A stretch of 6,276 bases of DNA from Bacteroidota bacterium (lineage in GTDB: Bacteria > Bacteroidota > Bacteroidia > Flavobacteriales > Weeksellaceae), in contig JAEXJU010000059.1 in NCBI GenBank assembly GCA_023448955.1, positions 1 to 6,276 on the forward strand, read 5' to 3'. The translations under genes were made by a program, and so were the position numbers. The notes below the pieces were generated by a model, which was not told the origin of the DNA, ran no database searches, and saw only the letters and a program-made list of their open reading frames with translations. Shown in pieces: positions 1 through 6,030 of the stretch (its first letter is position 1; each line of letters opens with the position of its first letter).

Positions 1-806
1 TCACAAAATTTAAAAATCAGGCATTGTCATCCTGAGCGTAGTCGAAGGACATTGATCTGCGCTATCTGCATCATCTGCGAACAAATTAACCACAAAAGCC
101 ACAAAAGTTTTCACGATGCTCACAAAATTTAAAATTCAGCAGTTGTCATCCTCAGCGGAGTCGAAGGACATTGATCTGCGTTGTCTGTATTATCAGCGAG
201 CAAATTAACCACAAATCGAAGATTCGACGGAGTCAAAAGCCACAAAAGTTTTCACGAGGCTCACAAAAATTAAAATTCAGAGGTCGTCATCCTGAGCTTG
301 TCGAAGGATATTAATCTGCGCTGTCTGTATTATCTGCGAGCAAATTAACCACAAATCGAAGATTCGACGGAGTCAAAAGCCACAAAAGTTTTTCACAGGG
401 CTCACAGAGATTAAATTCAGCGTTTGTCATCCTGAGCGTAGTCGAAGGACATTGATCTGCGCTATCTGTATCATCTGCGAGAAAATTAACGACAAATCGA
501 AGATTCGACGGAGTCAAAACCACAAAAGTTTTCACGATGCTCACAAAGATTTAAAGTTCAGAGGTCGTCATCCCGAGCGTAGTCGAAGCATTTTAATCTG
601 CGCTATCTGCACCATTTGCGAGTAGATTAACCACAAAGCCACAAAAGTTTTATAGGGCTCACAGAGATTTAAAAACCATTGTTGTCATCCTGAGCGGAGT
701 CGAAGGACATTGATCTGCGCTGTCTGCACCATCTGCGAGTAGATTAACCACAAAAGCCACAAAAGTTTTCACAGGGCTCACAAAATTTAAAAACCATTGT
801 TGTCAT
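1..806. repeat. Tandem array of six 118-141 bp intergenic repeats plus a partial seventh
   Basis: Units start at 1, 120, 261, 402, 541 and 659 and are 119, 141, 141, 139, 118 and 119 bp long. A seventh begins at 778 and breaks off at about 806. Each unit runs: 'tcacaaa-attta', a 'gtcatcctgagcg-agtcgaagga' core, a 'ctgcgct-tctg-atcatctgcgag' stretch, 'aaattaaccacaaa', and finally 'gccacaaaagtttt'. The core can fold imperfectly (CCTGA against TC-GA-AGG), somewhat like a REP element. Copies differ by scattered substitutions, so the array is old or drifting. It contains no convincing gene: the open frame on the minus strand at 311-544 is repeat DNA read through and repeats its own peptide. Similar cores are, to my knowledge, dispersed in intergenic regions of flavobacterial genomes. 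The role is unknown. Confidence 0.9.
216..518. repeat. 22-bp insert present only in repeat units 2, 3 and 4
   Basis: Units 2, 3 and 4 carry an identical 22-bp block at 216-237, 356-377 and 497-518, placed between 'ccacaaa' and the following 'ccacaaaag'. It accounts for the length difference between the 119-bp and 141-bp classes. It starts with the near-palindrome TCGAAGATTCGA and continues with 'cggagtc', which resembles part of the repeat core. The three carriers are adjacent, so the block was probably gained once and spread by unit duplication. Confidence 0.8.
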
Positions 807-859
807 AAATATATCTCATTCAGTCATTTTCCAGTGTTCTCCCACAATCCTTCGGAAGC

Positions 860-889
860 TCTTCGGAAAAAACATCTTTTTTCCGAAGA
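860..889. other. Perfect 13-bp inverted repeat (strong hairpin), function unknown
   Basis: TCTTCGGAAAAAA at 860-872 is followed by the 4-nt loop 'catc' and by its exact reverse complement at 877-889. Related CTTCGG/CCGAAG words occur just outside, at about 850-858 and 894-899. No T tract follows the stem on either strand, so it is not a canonical intrinsic terminator. It could be a transcript structure, an old terminator or a protein-binding palindrome. It lies about 160 bp upstream of the DUF6266-like gene. Confidence 0.75.
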
Positions 890-940
890 AGACCCGAAGA
901 AACCCCGGCTATGTCCCGAACAAATGCCAAACATACCCGG

Positions 941-980
941 TCAAAACCAGTCAAAACCAGTCAAAACCAGTCAAAACCGG
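941..980. repeat. Four 10-bp direct repeats (iteron-like)
   Basis: The word 'tcaaaaccag' occurs three times in exact head-to-tail order (941-970), and a fourth copy (971-980) ends in 'ccgg'. The run is bounded on both sides by 'ccggtca', and by ACCCG (935-939) and CGGGT (984-988) in inverted orientation. The 10-bp period puts every copy on nearly the same face of the helix, which would suit cooperative protein binding upstream of the gene at 1047. The period is not a multiple of three, which argues against coding. Copy number could also vary by slippage. Confidence 0.8.
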
Positions 981-1011
981 TCACGGGTATACAGGCTGTT
1001 GATTTGTGCTT

Positions 1012-1019
1012 TAGCTTTG
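1012..1019 (+). promoter_or_regulatory. Probable -7 element for the DUF6266-like gene
   Basis: TAGCTTTG fits the Bacteroidota -7 consensus TAnnTTTG exactly and lies 27 bp before the ATG at 1047. No TTG occurs at the usual 17-23 bp spacing upstream; the nearest (999-1001) is only 10 bp away. The promoter is therefore supported by one half only and may depend on an upstream binding site such as the 10-bp repeats. Confidence 0.45.
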
Positions 1020-1046
1020 TTTCACTAATTTTAAAAAATCATTTTT

Positions 1047-1688
1047 ATGGCAACATTAAACAAAGGAATCCTTGGTGGATTCTCAGGTAAAGTAGGAACA
1101 GTAGTAGGCGCCAACTGGCGTGGTCTGGACATCATCCGCAGCCGTCCTAAAAACTCCAAACGCAACCCTACGGAAAAGCAGCTGGAGCAGCAGATGAAGT
1201 TTAAGCTGGCTATCAGTTTTCTGCAACCGATCAAAAACATCCAGTCCCGCTTCTTCGGATTGGGAAATGGGGTGAAATCCCGGGTGAACCTGGCGGTGTC
1301 TTACACCATCAGCACGGCCATCCAGATGGTAGCAGGTCTCCCGGAACTGATCTTTAACAAGGTGCTGATCACCCGTGGTGAACTCACCAGTTTCAAGAAC
1401 GCAGTGCTTACCACGCAGCCCGGCGGTGTGTTTCACCTGGAGTGGGAGGACAACAGCACGCAGGGTGATGCCGCTCCTACAGACCAGGTCAGCATCGTGT
1501 GCTACTGCGAAGAGCTGAATAACTGGGAGGTCTTTGAGGGCATCGTGATGCGTTCCGACCTGATGGCCGATGTCACGCTGCCAGCCTACTGTCTCGGCAA
1601 AACGATGGAGGTCTATGCTTTCCTGAATAATGAGATGCAGACGGCGGCCTCTACGAGTTTCTACCTCGGGCAGCAGCTGGTCAATTAA
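1047..1688 (+). CDS. DUF6266-like protein of unknown function
   Basis: This 213-residue protein begins MATLNKGILGGFSGKVG and continues with VVGANWRGLDIIRSRPK. I recognise this glycine-rich, basic N-terminus as typical of the DUF6266 family of Bacteroidota, whose members are usually a little over 200 residues long, so the gene looks complete. No signal peptide or membrane segment is visible. The C-terminal half (about residues 110-213) alternates polar and hydrophobic residues and looks beta-rich, ending in FYLGQQLVN. The function is unknown and none is claimed. The ATG at 1047 is chosen because the conserved N-terminus starts there and a TAnnTTTG element lies just upstream. The gene is a single unit: a terminator follows at once and the next gene has its own promoter. 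Its base composition is roughly half G+C on a hand-counted line, richer than the hsdS genes downstream, so the two regions probably have different histories. Confidence 0.8.
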   Translation: MATLNKGILGGFSGKVGTVVGANWRGLDIIRSRPKNSKRNPTEKQLEQQMKFKLAISFLQPIKNIQSRFFGLGNGVKSRVNLAVSYTISTAIQMVAGLPELIFNKVLITRGELTSFKNAVLTTQPGGVFHLEWEDNSTQGDAAPTDQVSIVCYCEELNNWEVFEGIVMRSDLMADVTLPAYCLGKTMEVYAFLNNEMQTAASTSFYLGQQLVN

Positions 1689-1692
1689 CCAC

Positions 1693-1723
1693 AGAATCCA
1701 CTCCGCAAGAGTGGATTTTTTTT
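1693..1723 (+). terminator. Intrinsic terminator after the DUF6266-like gene
   Basis: AATCCACTC (1695-1703), loop 'cgcaa', GAGTGGATT (1709-1717), then an unbroken T run to 1723. The 9-bp perfect stem with an eight-T tail starts 6 bp after the stop codon, a textbook rho-independent terminator. It separates this gene from the restriction-modification locus. Confidence 0.92.
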
Positions 1724-1745
1724 GCGATAATGCGGATTTCCTTAA

Positions 1746-1775
1746 TTGTAGCGTTGGGTTTTTTGGTTATATTTG
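1746..1775 (+). promoter_or_regulatory. Promoter of hsdM-hsdS (Bacteroidota type)
   Basis: TTG at 1746-1748 and TATATTTG at 1768-1775 are separated by 19 bp and match the Bacteroidetes primary sigma pattern (TTG, 17-23 bp, TAnnTTTG) in full. Transcription should start near 1780, leaving a leader of about 37 nt before the hsdM ATG. This is the only good promoter I see ahead of either specificity gene, so it should drive whichever hsdS allele lies on the plus strand. Confidence 0.75.
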
Positions 1776-1795
1776 GCAAAATATCAAATAACCAA
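1763..1795. promoter_or_regulatory. Inverted repeat across the hsdM -7 element and start site (possible operator)
   Basis: TTGGTTAT (1763-1770) is repeated as ATAACCAA (1788-1795), and inside them ATTTG (1771-1775) faces CAAAT (1785-1789). The outer arms are perfect over 8 bp and the centre falls at about 1779, where transcription should begin. The left arm shares bases with the -7 element, so a protein bound here would block RNA polymerase. A weak 5' leader hairpin is an alternative only if transcription starts further upstream. No regulator gene is visible in the window. Confidence 0.5.
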
Positions 1796-1817
1796 GAATT
1801 TTAATTAAGAATTTAAA

Positions 1818-3386
1818 ATGTCAGAAGAACAGAAACGTCAGTTGCAACAGCAACTTTGGAATATAGCGAATACTTTAAGGGGGAAAATGGATGCAGATGA
1901 ATTCCGGGATTATATTTTAGGATTTATTTTCTACAAATATCTTTCAGAGAAAATTCACTTTACAGCGAATAAAATTTTGCTGGATTCGGGAGAGGATATT
2001 GATTATAATGATGTGGACGAAAGCACGGAAGAAGGGAAGGGGATTGTTGAAGCCATTTATGAAGAAGTGGTTGAAGATTTGGGATATTTCCTTAAACCTT
2101 CGGAACTTTTCAGTAATATTGCCAAAAAAGGACATCAAAAGCAGGAAGGGAAATCTAATTTTATTCTGGCTGAACTTACAAAAATCCTTAACAATATTGA
2201 GCAATCCACATTAGGGACAAACAGTGAGGATGATTTTGAAGGACTTTTCGATGATTTGGATCTGACTTCGGCAAAATTAGGAAGGTCAGAAGACGAGAAA
2301 AACACTTTAATCTCCAAAGTGCTGTATCATTTGGATGATATTGATTTCAATTTATCAGATACCAATGCCGATGTTTTAGGAGATGCTTATGAATATCTGA
2401 TTGCCCAATTTGCCAGTGGAGCAGGGAAGAAGGCGGGGGAATTCTATACTCCGCAACAGGTTTCCTCTATTTTGGCGAGAATTGTGACCAGCAGAAAAGC
2501 ACAGTTAAAATCTGTATACGATCCGACATGCGGAAGTGGTTCGCTGCTTTTGCGTGTTGCGCGTGAAGCAAAAGTAAGTGATTTCTACGGTCAGGAAATG
2601 AACCGTACGACGTACAACTTAGCGAGGATGAATATGATTCTTCACGGGGTCAATTACAGCAATTTTGACATCCGTCAGGAAGATACGCTTGAAAAACCTC
2701 AACATCTTGATAAAACTTTTGATGCAATTGTCGCTAATCCGCCTTTCTCTGCAAAATGGAGTGCGAATGAACTGCATCTTTTGGATGAAAGATTTTCACA
2801 ATACGGAAAGTTAGCACCTTCTTCAAAAGCAGACTTTGCTTTTATTCAGCATATGATTCATCATTTGGATGAAAACGGAATTATGGCTGTCGTAATGCCT
2901 CACGGTGTTCTGTTCCGTGGTGCAGCCGAATTGGTTATCAGAAAATATCTGATTAAAGAGAAGAACTATTTAGATGCTGTGATTGGTTTGCCTTCTAACA
3001 TTTTCTTTGGAACAAGTATTCCTACCTGCATTTTAGTCTTTAAGAAATGTCGTGAAGCCGATGAAGATATTTTGTTTGTCGATGCAAGCAAAGAATTTGA
3101 AAAGCAGAAAAATCAAAATGTGTTGCTCAACGCTCATATCAATAAAATTGTTGATACTTACCAAAACCGTACGGTAACTGAAAAGTTCAGTCATAAAGCG
3201 ACATTGCAGGAAGTTGCAGATAATGATTACAATCTAAATATTCCTCGTTATGTGGATACTTTTGAAGAAGAAGAGGAAATTGATATTCAAGCGGTGATGG
3301 CTGAAATTAAGGAACTTGAAGCAAAGCGCTCTCAACTGGATTCTGAAATTGAAGTTTATTTGAAAGAATTAGGACTTGTTTTTTAA
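1818..3386 (+). CDS. hsdM: Type I restriction-modification DNA methyltransferase subunit (HsdM)
   Basis: HsdM transfers a methyl group from S-adenosylmethionine to adenine N6 in the bipartite site chosen by HsdS, forming an M2S methylase that also protects the host from the HsdR-containing nuclease. The 522-residue length is normal for the family. An HsdM N-terminal helical domain (about residues 5-145) contains LWNIANTLRGKMDADEFRDY. The N6-adenine methylase domain follows: GEFYTP at 207-212, the AdoMet-binding motif DPTCGSGS at 235-242, and the catalytic NPPF at 307-310. The acidic C-terminal tail (about 478-522, starting EEEEEIDIQ) is predicted to be coiled coil and should contact HsdS. All key motifs are intact, so the enzyme is probably active. 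The ATG at 1818 gives the standard N-terminus and lies downstream of a full promoter. Only 40 bp separate it from hsdS, so the two are an operon. The gene for HsdR is not in the window. Confidence 0.96.
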   Translation: MSEEQKRQLQQQLWNIANTLRGKMDADEFRDYILGFIFYKYLSEKIHFTANKILLDSGEDIDYNDVDESTEEGKGIVEAIYEEVVEDLGYFLKPSELFSNIAKKGHQKQEGKSNFILAELTKILNNIEQSTLGTNSEDDFEGLFDDLDLTSAKLGRSEDEKNTLISKVLYHLDDIDFNLSDTNADVLGDAYEYLIAQFASGAGKKAGEFYTPQQVSSILARIVTSRKAQLKSVYDPTCGSGSLLLRVAREAKVSDFYGQEMNRTTYNLARMNMILHGVNYSNFDIRQEDTLEKPQHLDKTFDAIVANPPFSAKWSANELHLLDERFSQYGKLAPSSKADFAFIQHMIHHLDENGIMAVVMPHGVLFRGAAELVIRKYLIKEKNYLDAVIGLPSNIFFGTSIPTCILVFKKCREADEDILFVDASKEFEKQKNQNVLLNAHINKIVDTYQNRTVTEKFSHKATLQEVADNDYNLNIPRYVDTFEEEEEIDIQAVMAEIKELEAKRSQLDSEIEVYLKELGLVF

Positions 3387-3426
3387 TAATCCTTAATGTT
3401 TATAGCTAATACGAAGAATTATTAAG

Positions 3427-4659
3427 ATGAAAAAACAAGAGAAAAATATGGGTAATTTTCCTAATTTACGATTTCTAGGGTTTGAAGGGGAATGGGAAGT
3501 TAAAAAATTAGAAGATATTGCAAAATTTTATTCAGGAGGAACTCCATTAACTTCAAAGAGAGAATATTTTGATGGAGATATTCCATTCATTCGTTCTGGC
3601 GAAATTAATTCTGATAAAACCGAACAATTTATTACGGAAATAGGCTTAAAAAACTCTTCTGCAAAGTTGGTTGAAGCAGGAGATATTTTATATGCATTAT
3701 ATGGAGCAACGAGTGGTGAAGTTGGAATTAGTAAAATAGATGGCGCTATTAACCAAGCTATACTATGTATAAAATCAACTGAAAACCATTATTTTATTTT
3801 TTCATTCTTATCGCATAAAAAAGAAGTAATAACAAGAACTTATCTACAAGGTGGACAAGGAAACTTATCAGCGGAAATTGTAAAGCAAATTGAACTATCA
3901 ATTCCATCAATTAATGAGCAAATTAAAATATCGTATTTTTTAAGTCTTATTGAAAGCAGAATACAAACCCAAAAGAAAATAATTTCCGAATTGTTATCCC
4001 AAATGTCAAATCTCAAAGATTTGTTATTTGAACAACGATTGAGATTTAAAGACAGCAATGGAAATAATTTTTCAGACTGGAAATATTTTAAATTGAGTGA
4101 TTTAGGAAAAACGTTTAACGGACTGTCTGGAAAAACAAAAGAGCATTTTGGAGCTGGACAAAAATATATTCAGTATAAGCAAATATTTGATTCAGCTAAA
4201 ATCAATATAGAAAATTGCGCTTTTGTTGATGTTGAAGAAAATGAGAATCAAAATACGGTTCAGTATGGAGATGTATTTTTTACTATTTCTTCTGAAACTC
4301 CTGAAGAGATTGGAATGAGTTCTGTTTTATTAGCAAATGTTGATAATGTCTATCTTAATAGTTTTTGCTTTGGTTTTAGAACTAACTCGTTTGATGAACT
4401 AATACCAGAATTCTCACAATTTCTTTTTAGAAGCAATAAATTCAGAAATGAAATAGTAAAACTTGCTCAAGGAAGTACAAGATATAATATGTCTAAAACA
4501 GAATTCTTAAAACTAAATGTAAAACTTCCTTGTAAAGATGAACAAATTAAAATAGCTAATTTTCTTTCTTCCATTAAAGAAAAAATAGAAACAGAAAAAC
4601 AGATTTTAGAAAAATTAGAGCTTCAGAAAAAGTTTCTTTTGGCTAATTTGTTTGTTTGA
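3427..4659 (+). CDS. hsdS: Type I specificity subunit (HsdS), expressed copy
   Basis: HsdS sets the DNA sequence recognised by the type I complex; each of its two target recognition domains (TRDs) reads one half of a split site. This 410-residue protein has the full layout. TRD1 (about 20-160) contains EW at 22-23, SGGTP at 36-40 and GDILYALYGATSG from 85. The central conserved helix (about 170-205) contains SRIQTQKKII. TRD2 is at about 215-365. The C-terminal conserved helix (about 375-410) ends QKKFLLANLFV. The ATG at 3427 could be replaced by the in-frame ATG at 3448 (MGNFPNLRF); no ribosome binding site decides between them. It follows hsdM by 40 bp and shares its promoter. It is about one-third G+C on a hand-counted line, poorer than hsdM, as expected for exchangeable TRDs. 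It carries two sequences matched in inverted orientation in the minus-strand hsdS. The target site cannot be read from the sequence. Confidence 0.95.
   Translation: MKKQEKNMGNFPNLRFLGFEGEWEVKKLEDIAKFYSGGTPLTSKREYFDGDIPFIRSGEINSDKTEQFITEIGLKNSSAKLVEAGDILYALYGATSGEVGISKIDGAINQAILCIKSTENHYFIFSFLSHKKEVITRTYLQGGQGNLSAEIVKQIELSIPSINEQIKISYFLSLIESRIQTQKKIISELLSQMSNLKDLLFEQRLRFKDSNGNNFSDWKYFKLSDLGKTFNGLSGKTKEHFGAGQKYIQYKQIFDSAKINIENCAFVDVEENENQNTVQYGDVFFTISSETPEEIGMSSVLLANVDNVYLNSFCFGFRTNSFDELIPEFSQFLFRSNKFRNEIVKLAQGSTRYNMSKTEFLKLNVKLPCKDEQIKIANFLSSIKEKIETEKQILEKLELQKKFLLANLFV
3455..3466 (+). repeat. Candidate 5' recombination site in the expressed hsdS (12 bp)
   Basis: ATTTTCCTAATT at 3455-3466 occurs in inverted orientation at 5914-5925, ahead of the silent hsdS. 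Both copies are read in the same codon phase, giving FPN. Exchange here would invert 2.47 kb and join the leader MKKQEKNMGNFPN to YGNVPKLRFPEF of the other gene, an intact hybrid of 411 residues. The match is short and AT-rich, so chance is possible. Confidence 0.45.
3961..3984 (+). repeat. Central inverted repeat, left copy (24 bp, candidate inversion site)
   Basis: These 24 bases encode IQTQKKII (residues 179-186) and are identical to the reverse complement of 5378-5401. Both copies begin on a codon boundary, so recombination leaves the frame intact. The preceding residues SR are conserved in both proteins but written AGC AGA here and TCT CGT there, so the 24-bp identity is more than protein conservation requires. 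Inversion between the copies would flip 1441 bp and swap TRD2. Confidence 0.8.
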
Positions 4660-4663
4660 TAAA

Positions 4664-4700
4664 AAAGGCTTGTCAAGGTTTGAAACTTTCACAAGCCTTT
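4664..4700. terminator. Shared terminator hairpin between the convergent hsdS genes
   Basis: AAAGGCTTGT (4664-4673) pairs with ACAAGCCTTT (4691-4700), and AAGGTTT/AAACTTT extends the stem after one mismatch. Read on the minus strand it is followed by six T's and looks like a good intrinsic terminator. Read on the plus strand the tail is only TTTCTC. The hairpin itself works in both directions. It lies inside the proposed invertible segment, so its better direction would change with each inversion. Confidence 0.75.
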
Positions 4701-4717
4701 CTCGAAATCCAAATCTT

Positions 4718-5896
4718 TTAAACGAAAAGATTTTGTAATAAATATTTTTTCTGATTTTCATATTGAGTTAATAACTCGTTTTCTAAATTAATTTTTTTAT
4801 CAATAGATAGCAAAAATTTATAAATCTTCTCTTGCTCTATTTCGTCTATTGGTAATAAAATACTTGCTCCATTCAAAAATGTTTCATTATTGATATTCAT
4901 TGTATTTTTTGCTCCTTTCTGAACCAATGGATTTAAATAATTATAAGTACTTACTGCTGAATTAAAATATTCGTGGAGTAGATATCCTAAAGCATAAGTT
5001 TTAGGAGTAAACACACAATATAATGGAGAAACCACACCTATTCTTCCTGTTCGATTTTGCTTGATAATTCCAAAAGGAAAATCAGAAGTAGGACTTTTAG
5101 TGTAAACTAAATCACCTGGATAAACTAATTTATAATGTAAAATCTCTTTTGCCGAAAAAGAACGTCCTAAATGTTCAATCTGATTAATAACTCCTTTATG
5201 TTTTGCTACAGAAAATACTTCATTATATTTATTATCGGGATTCTTATGTAAGTGTTCTTCTGATATTTCAGATAATTTTTTTCGTTCCCAATTCCGTGTT
5301 TCATTATCAGTTTTAAACTTAATTTTATTTTCAAACAGCTTTTTAACTATCGAAATCTTTTGTAATGATAAACCCTCAATTATTTTCTTTTGGGTTTGTA
5401 TACGAGAATTAATTAATTGAATTAGTTCTCCAATTTTTTTTCTTTCATCAGGATTTGAAGGATAGATAATTGATGAAGATGACACTAAATTCCAATCGGC
5501 TCTTGGCATTTTTGAACCACTCGATATTTCTGTAAGTGATATAAAGGAGTTTGATTGGACAAATGCATATAAATAATTGGAATCTAAGATTGAACTTTTC
5601 AAAACCCAAATTTCGGAAGAGCAAACTCCATCGAAATCAGCTAAATAGTATTTCTTCAGATAAGGTCGCAACTTACCAAAAAGTACATCTCCAGAATTGA
5701 AAAAATTTTTAATGCTTTTTTGATTTTTGGAATCAAATGTTGATAATAGTTCACCTGAATCTTGAGATAAGCTTTCTAATTCAATACTAGGATAATTGGA
5801 ATCACTATTTTCAGGGTTGTATTTTTTAGATTTCGAGGAAATAACCTCCGAGATAAATCTTTCTTCCCATTCATCATCAAATTCAGGAAACCTCAA
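4718..5896 (-). CDS. hsdS: Silent convergent HsdS cassette (alternative TRDs)
   Basis: The frame is intact for 392 residues and has the same architecture as the expressed HsdS but different TRDs. RFPEFDDEWEE starts the body. TRD1 (about 15-150) includes GDVLFGKLRPYLKKYYLADF and a CSSEIW motif. The central helix contains SRIQTQKKII (164-173), TRD2 lies at about 200-350, and the end is QKKYLLQNLFV. The listed start is a TTG, which is unlikely to be real. The open frame continues upstream to a TGA at 5957-5959 and includes the usual leader GNVPKLRF, but holds no in-frame ATG or GTG. No promoter is visible on the minus strand upstream. I therefore infer a store of TRDs that is expressed only after inversion next to hsdM, and not a pseudogene, since no frameshift or stop has accumulated. 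It converges on the expressed hsdS with 58 bp between the stop codons. Confidence 0.88.
   Translation of the reverse strand: MRFPEFDDEWEERFISEVISSKSKKYNPENSDSNYPSIELESLSQDSGELLSTFDSKNQKSIKNFFNSGDVLFGKLRPYLKKYYLADFDGVCSSEIWVLKSSILDSNYLYAFVQSNSFISLTEISSGSKMPRADWNLVSSSSIIYPSNPDERKKIGELIQLINSRIQTQKKIIEGLSLQKISIVKKLFENKIKFKTDNETRNWERKKLSEISEEHLHKNPDNKYNEVFSVAKHKGVINQIEHLGRSFSAKEILHYKLVYPGDLVYTKSPTSDFPFGIIKQNRTGRIGVVSPLYCVFTPKTYALGYLLHEYFNSAVSTYNYLNPLVQKGAKNTMNINNETFLNGASILLPIDEIEQEKIYKFLLSIDKKINLENELLTQYENQKKYLLQNLFV
5378..5401 (-). repeat. Central inverted repeat, right copy (24 bp)
   Basis: This is the exact reverse complement of 3961-3984 and encodes IQTQKKII (residues 166-173) of the minus-strand hsdS, in the same codon phase. 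Identity stops sharply on both sides: upstream TCTCGT faces AGCAGA, and downstream GAGGGT faces TCCGAA in the other gene. Confidence 0.8.
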
Positions 5897-5913
5897 TTTG
5901 GGTACATTTCCAT

Positions 5914-5925
5914 AATTAGGAAAAT
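5914..5925 (-). repeat. Candidate 5' recombination site of the silent hsdS (12 bp)
   Basis: This copy of ATTTTCCTAATT lies upstream of the cassette's own GNVPKLRF leader, whereas in the expressed gene it lies within GNFPNLRF. The two copies are therefore not at the position expected from aligning the proteins, which favours a recombination site over simple shared ancestry. It encodes FPN in the open frame upstream of the TTG. Confidence 0.45.
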
Positions 5926-5968
5926 AAAAGTTCTCTAATGTAAAAGCTTTAGTATTTCAAATCTCAAA

Positions 5969-6002
5969 TTGCAAAGTAATTTTATCCTTAATGTTAACTT
6001 TC
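5969..6002 (+). promoter_or_regulatory. Weak candidate promoter for the recombinase
   Basis: TAACTTTC at 5995-6002 matches TAnnTTTG in all but the last base, with TTG at 5969-5971 placed 23 bp upstream, the edge of the accepted range. It would give a leader of roughly 24 nt rich in A, including an A8 run at 6021-6028 just before the start codon. A weak promoter would suit a recombinase needed only rarely. Confidence 0.3.
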
Positions 6003-6030
6003 AGTTTTAATTTAAAAACCAAAAAAAATT

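Noticed and set aside
311..544. Minus-strand coding region of 77 codons
   Set aside because: It is the tandem repeat read through; the peptide repeats itself (LTPSNLRFVVN twice) and is explained by the repeat DNA.
1..806. CRISPR array
   Set aside because: The similarity runs through whole 118-141 bp units with no unique spacers between short identical repeats, and no cas gene is nearby.
834..1028. Plus-strand coding region of 64 codons
   Set aside because: It crosses the 13-bp hairpin and the 10-bp repeats, whose period is not a multiple of three, resembles no family I know, and ends within the promoter region of the next gene.
1083..1436. Minus-strand open frame of 117 codons
   Set aside because: It is fully antisense to the DUF6266-like gene, rich in H, R and Q as expected of a shadow frame, and has no promoter.
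4718..5896. Minus-strand hsdS as a decaying pseudogene
   Set aside because: The frame is intact over both TRDs and both conserved helices; only the start is missing, which fits a donor cassette better than decay.
3389..5995. 12-bp direct repeat 'atccttaatgtt' at 3389-3400 and 5984-5995 as element ends
   Set aside because: It is short and AT-rich, in direct orientation, with no target duplication or element boundary logic; chance matches of this length are expected in 6 kb.
6021..6028. A8 run before the recombinase start as a slippage switch
   Set aside because: Eight A's are short and common in this AT-rich DNA, and the run lies outside the coding frame; A-rich leaders are normal in Bacteroidota.
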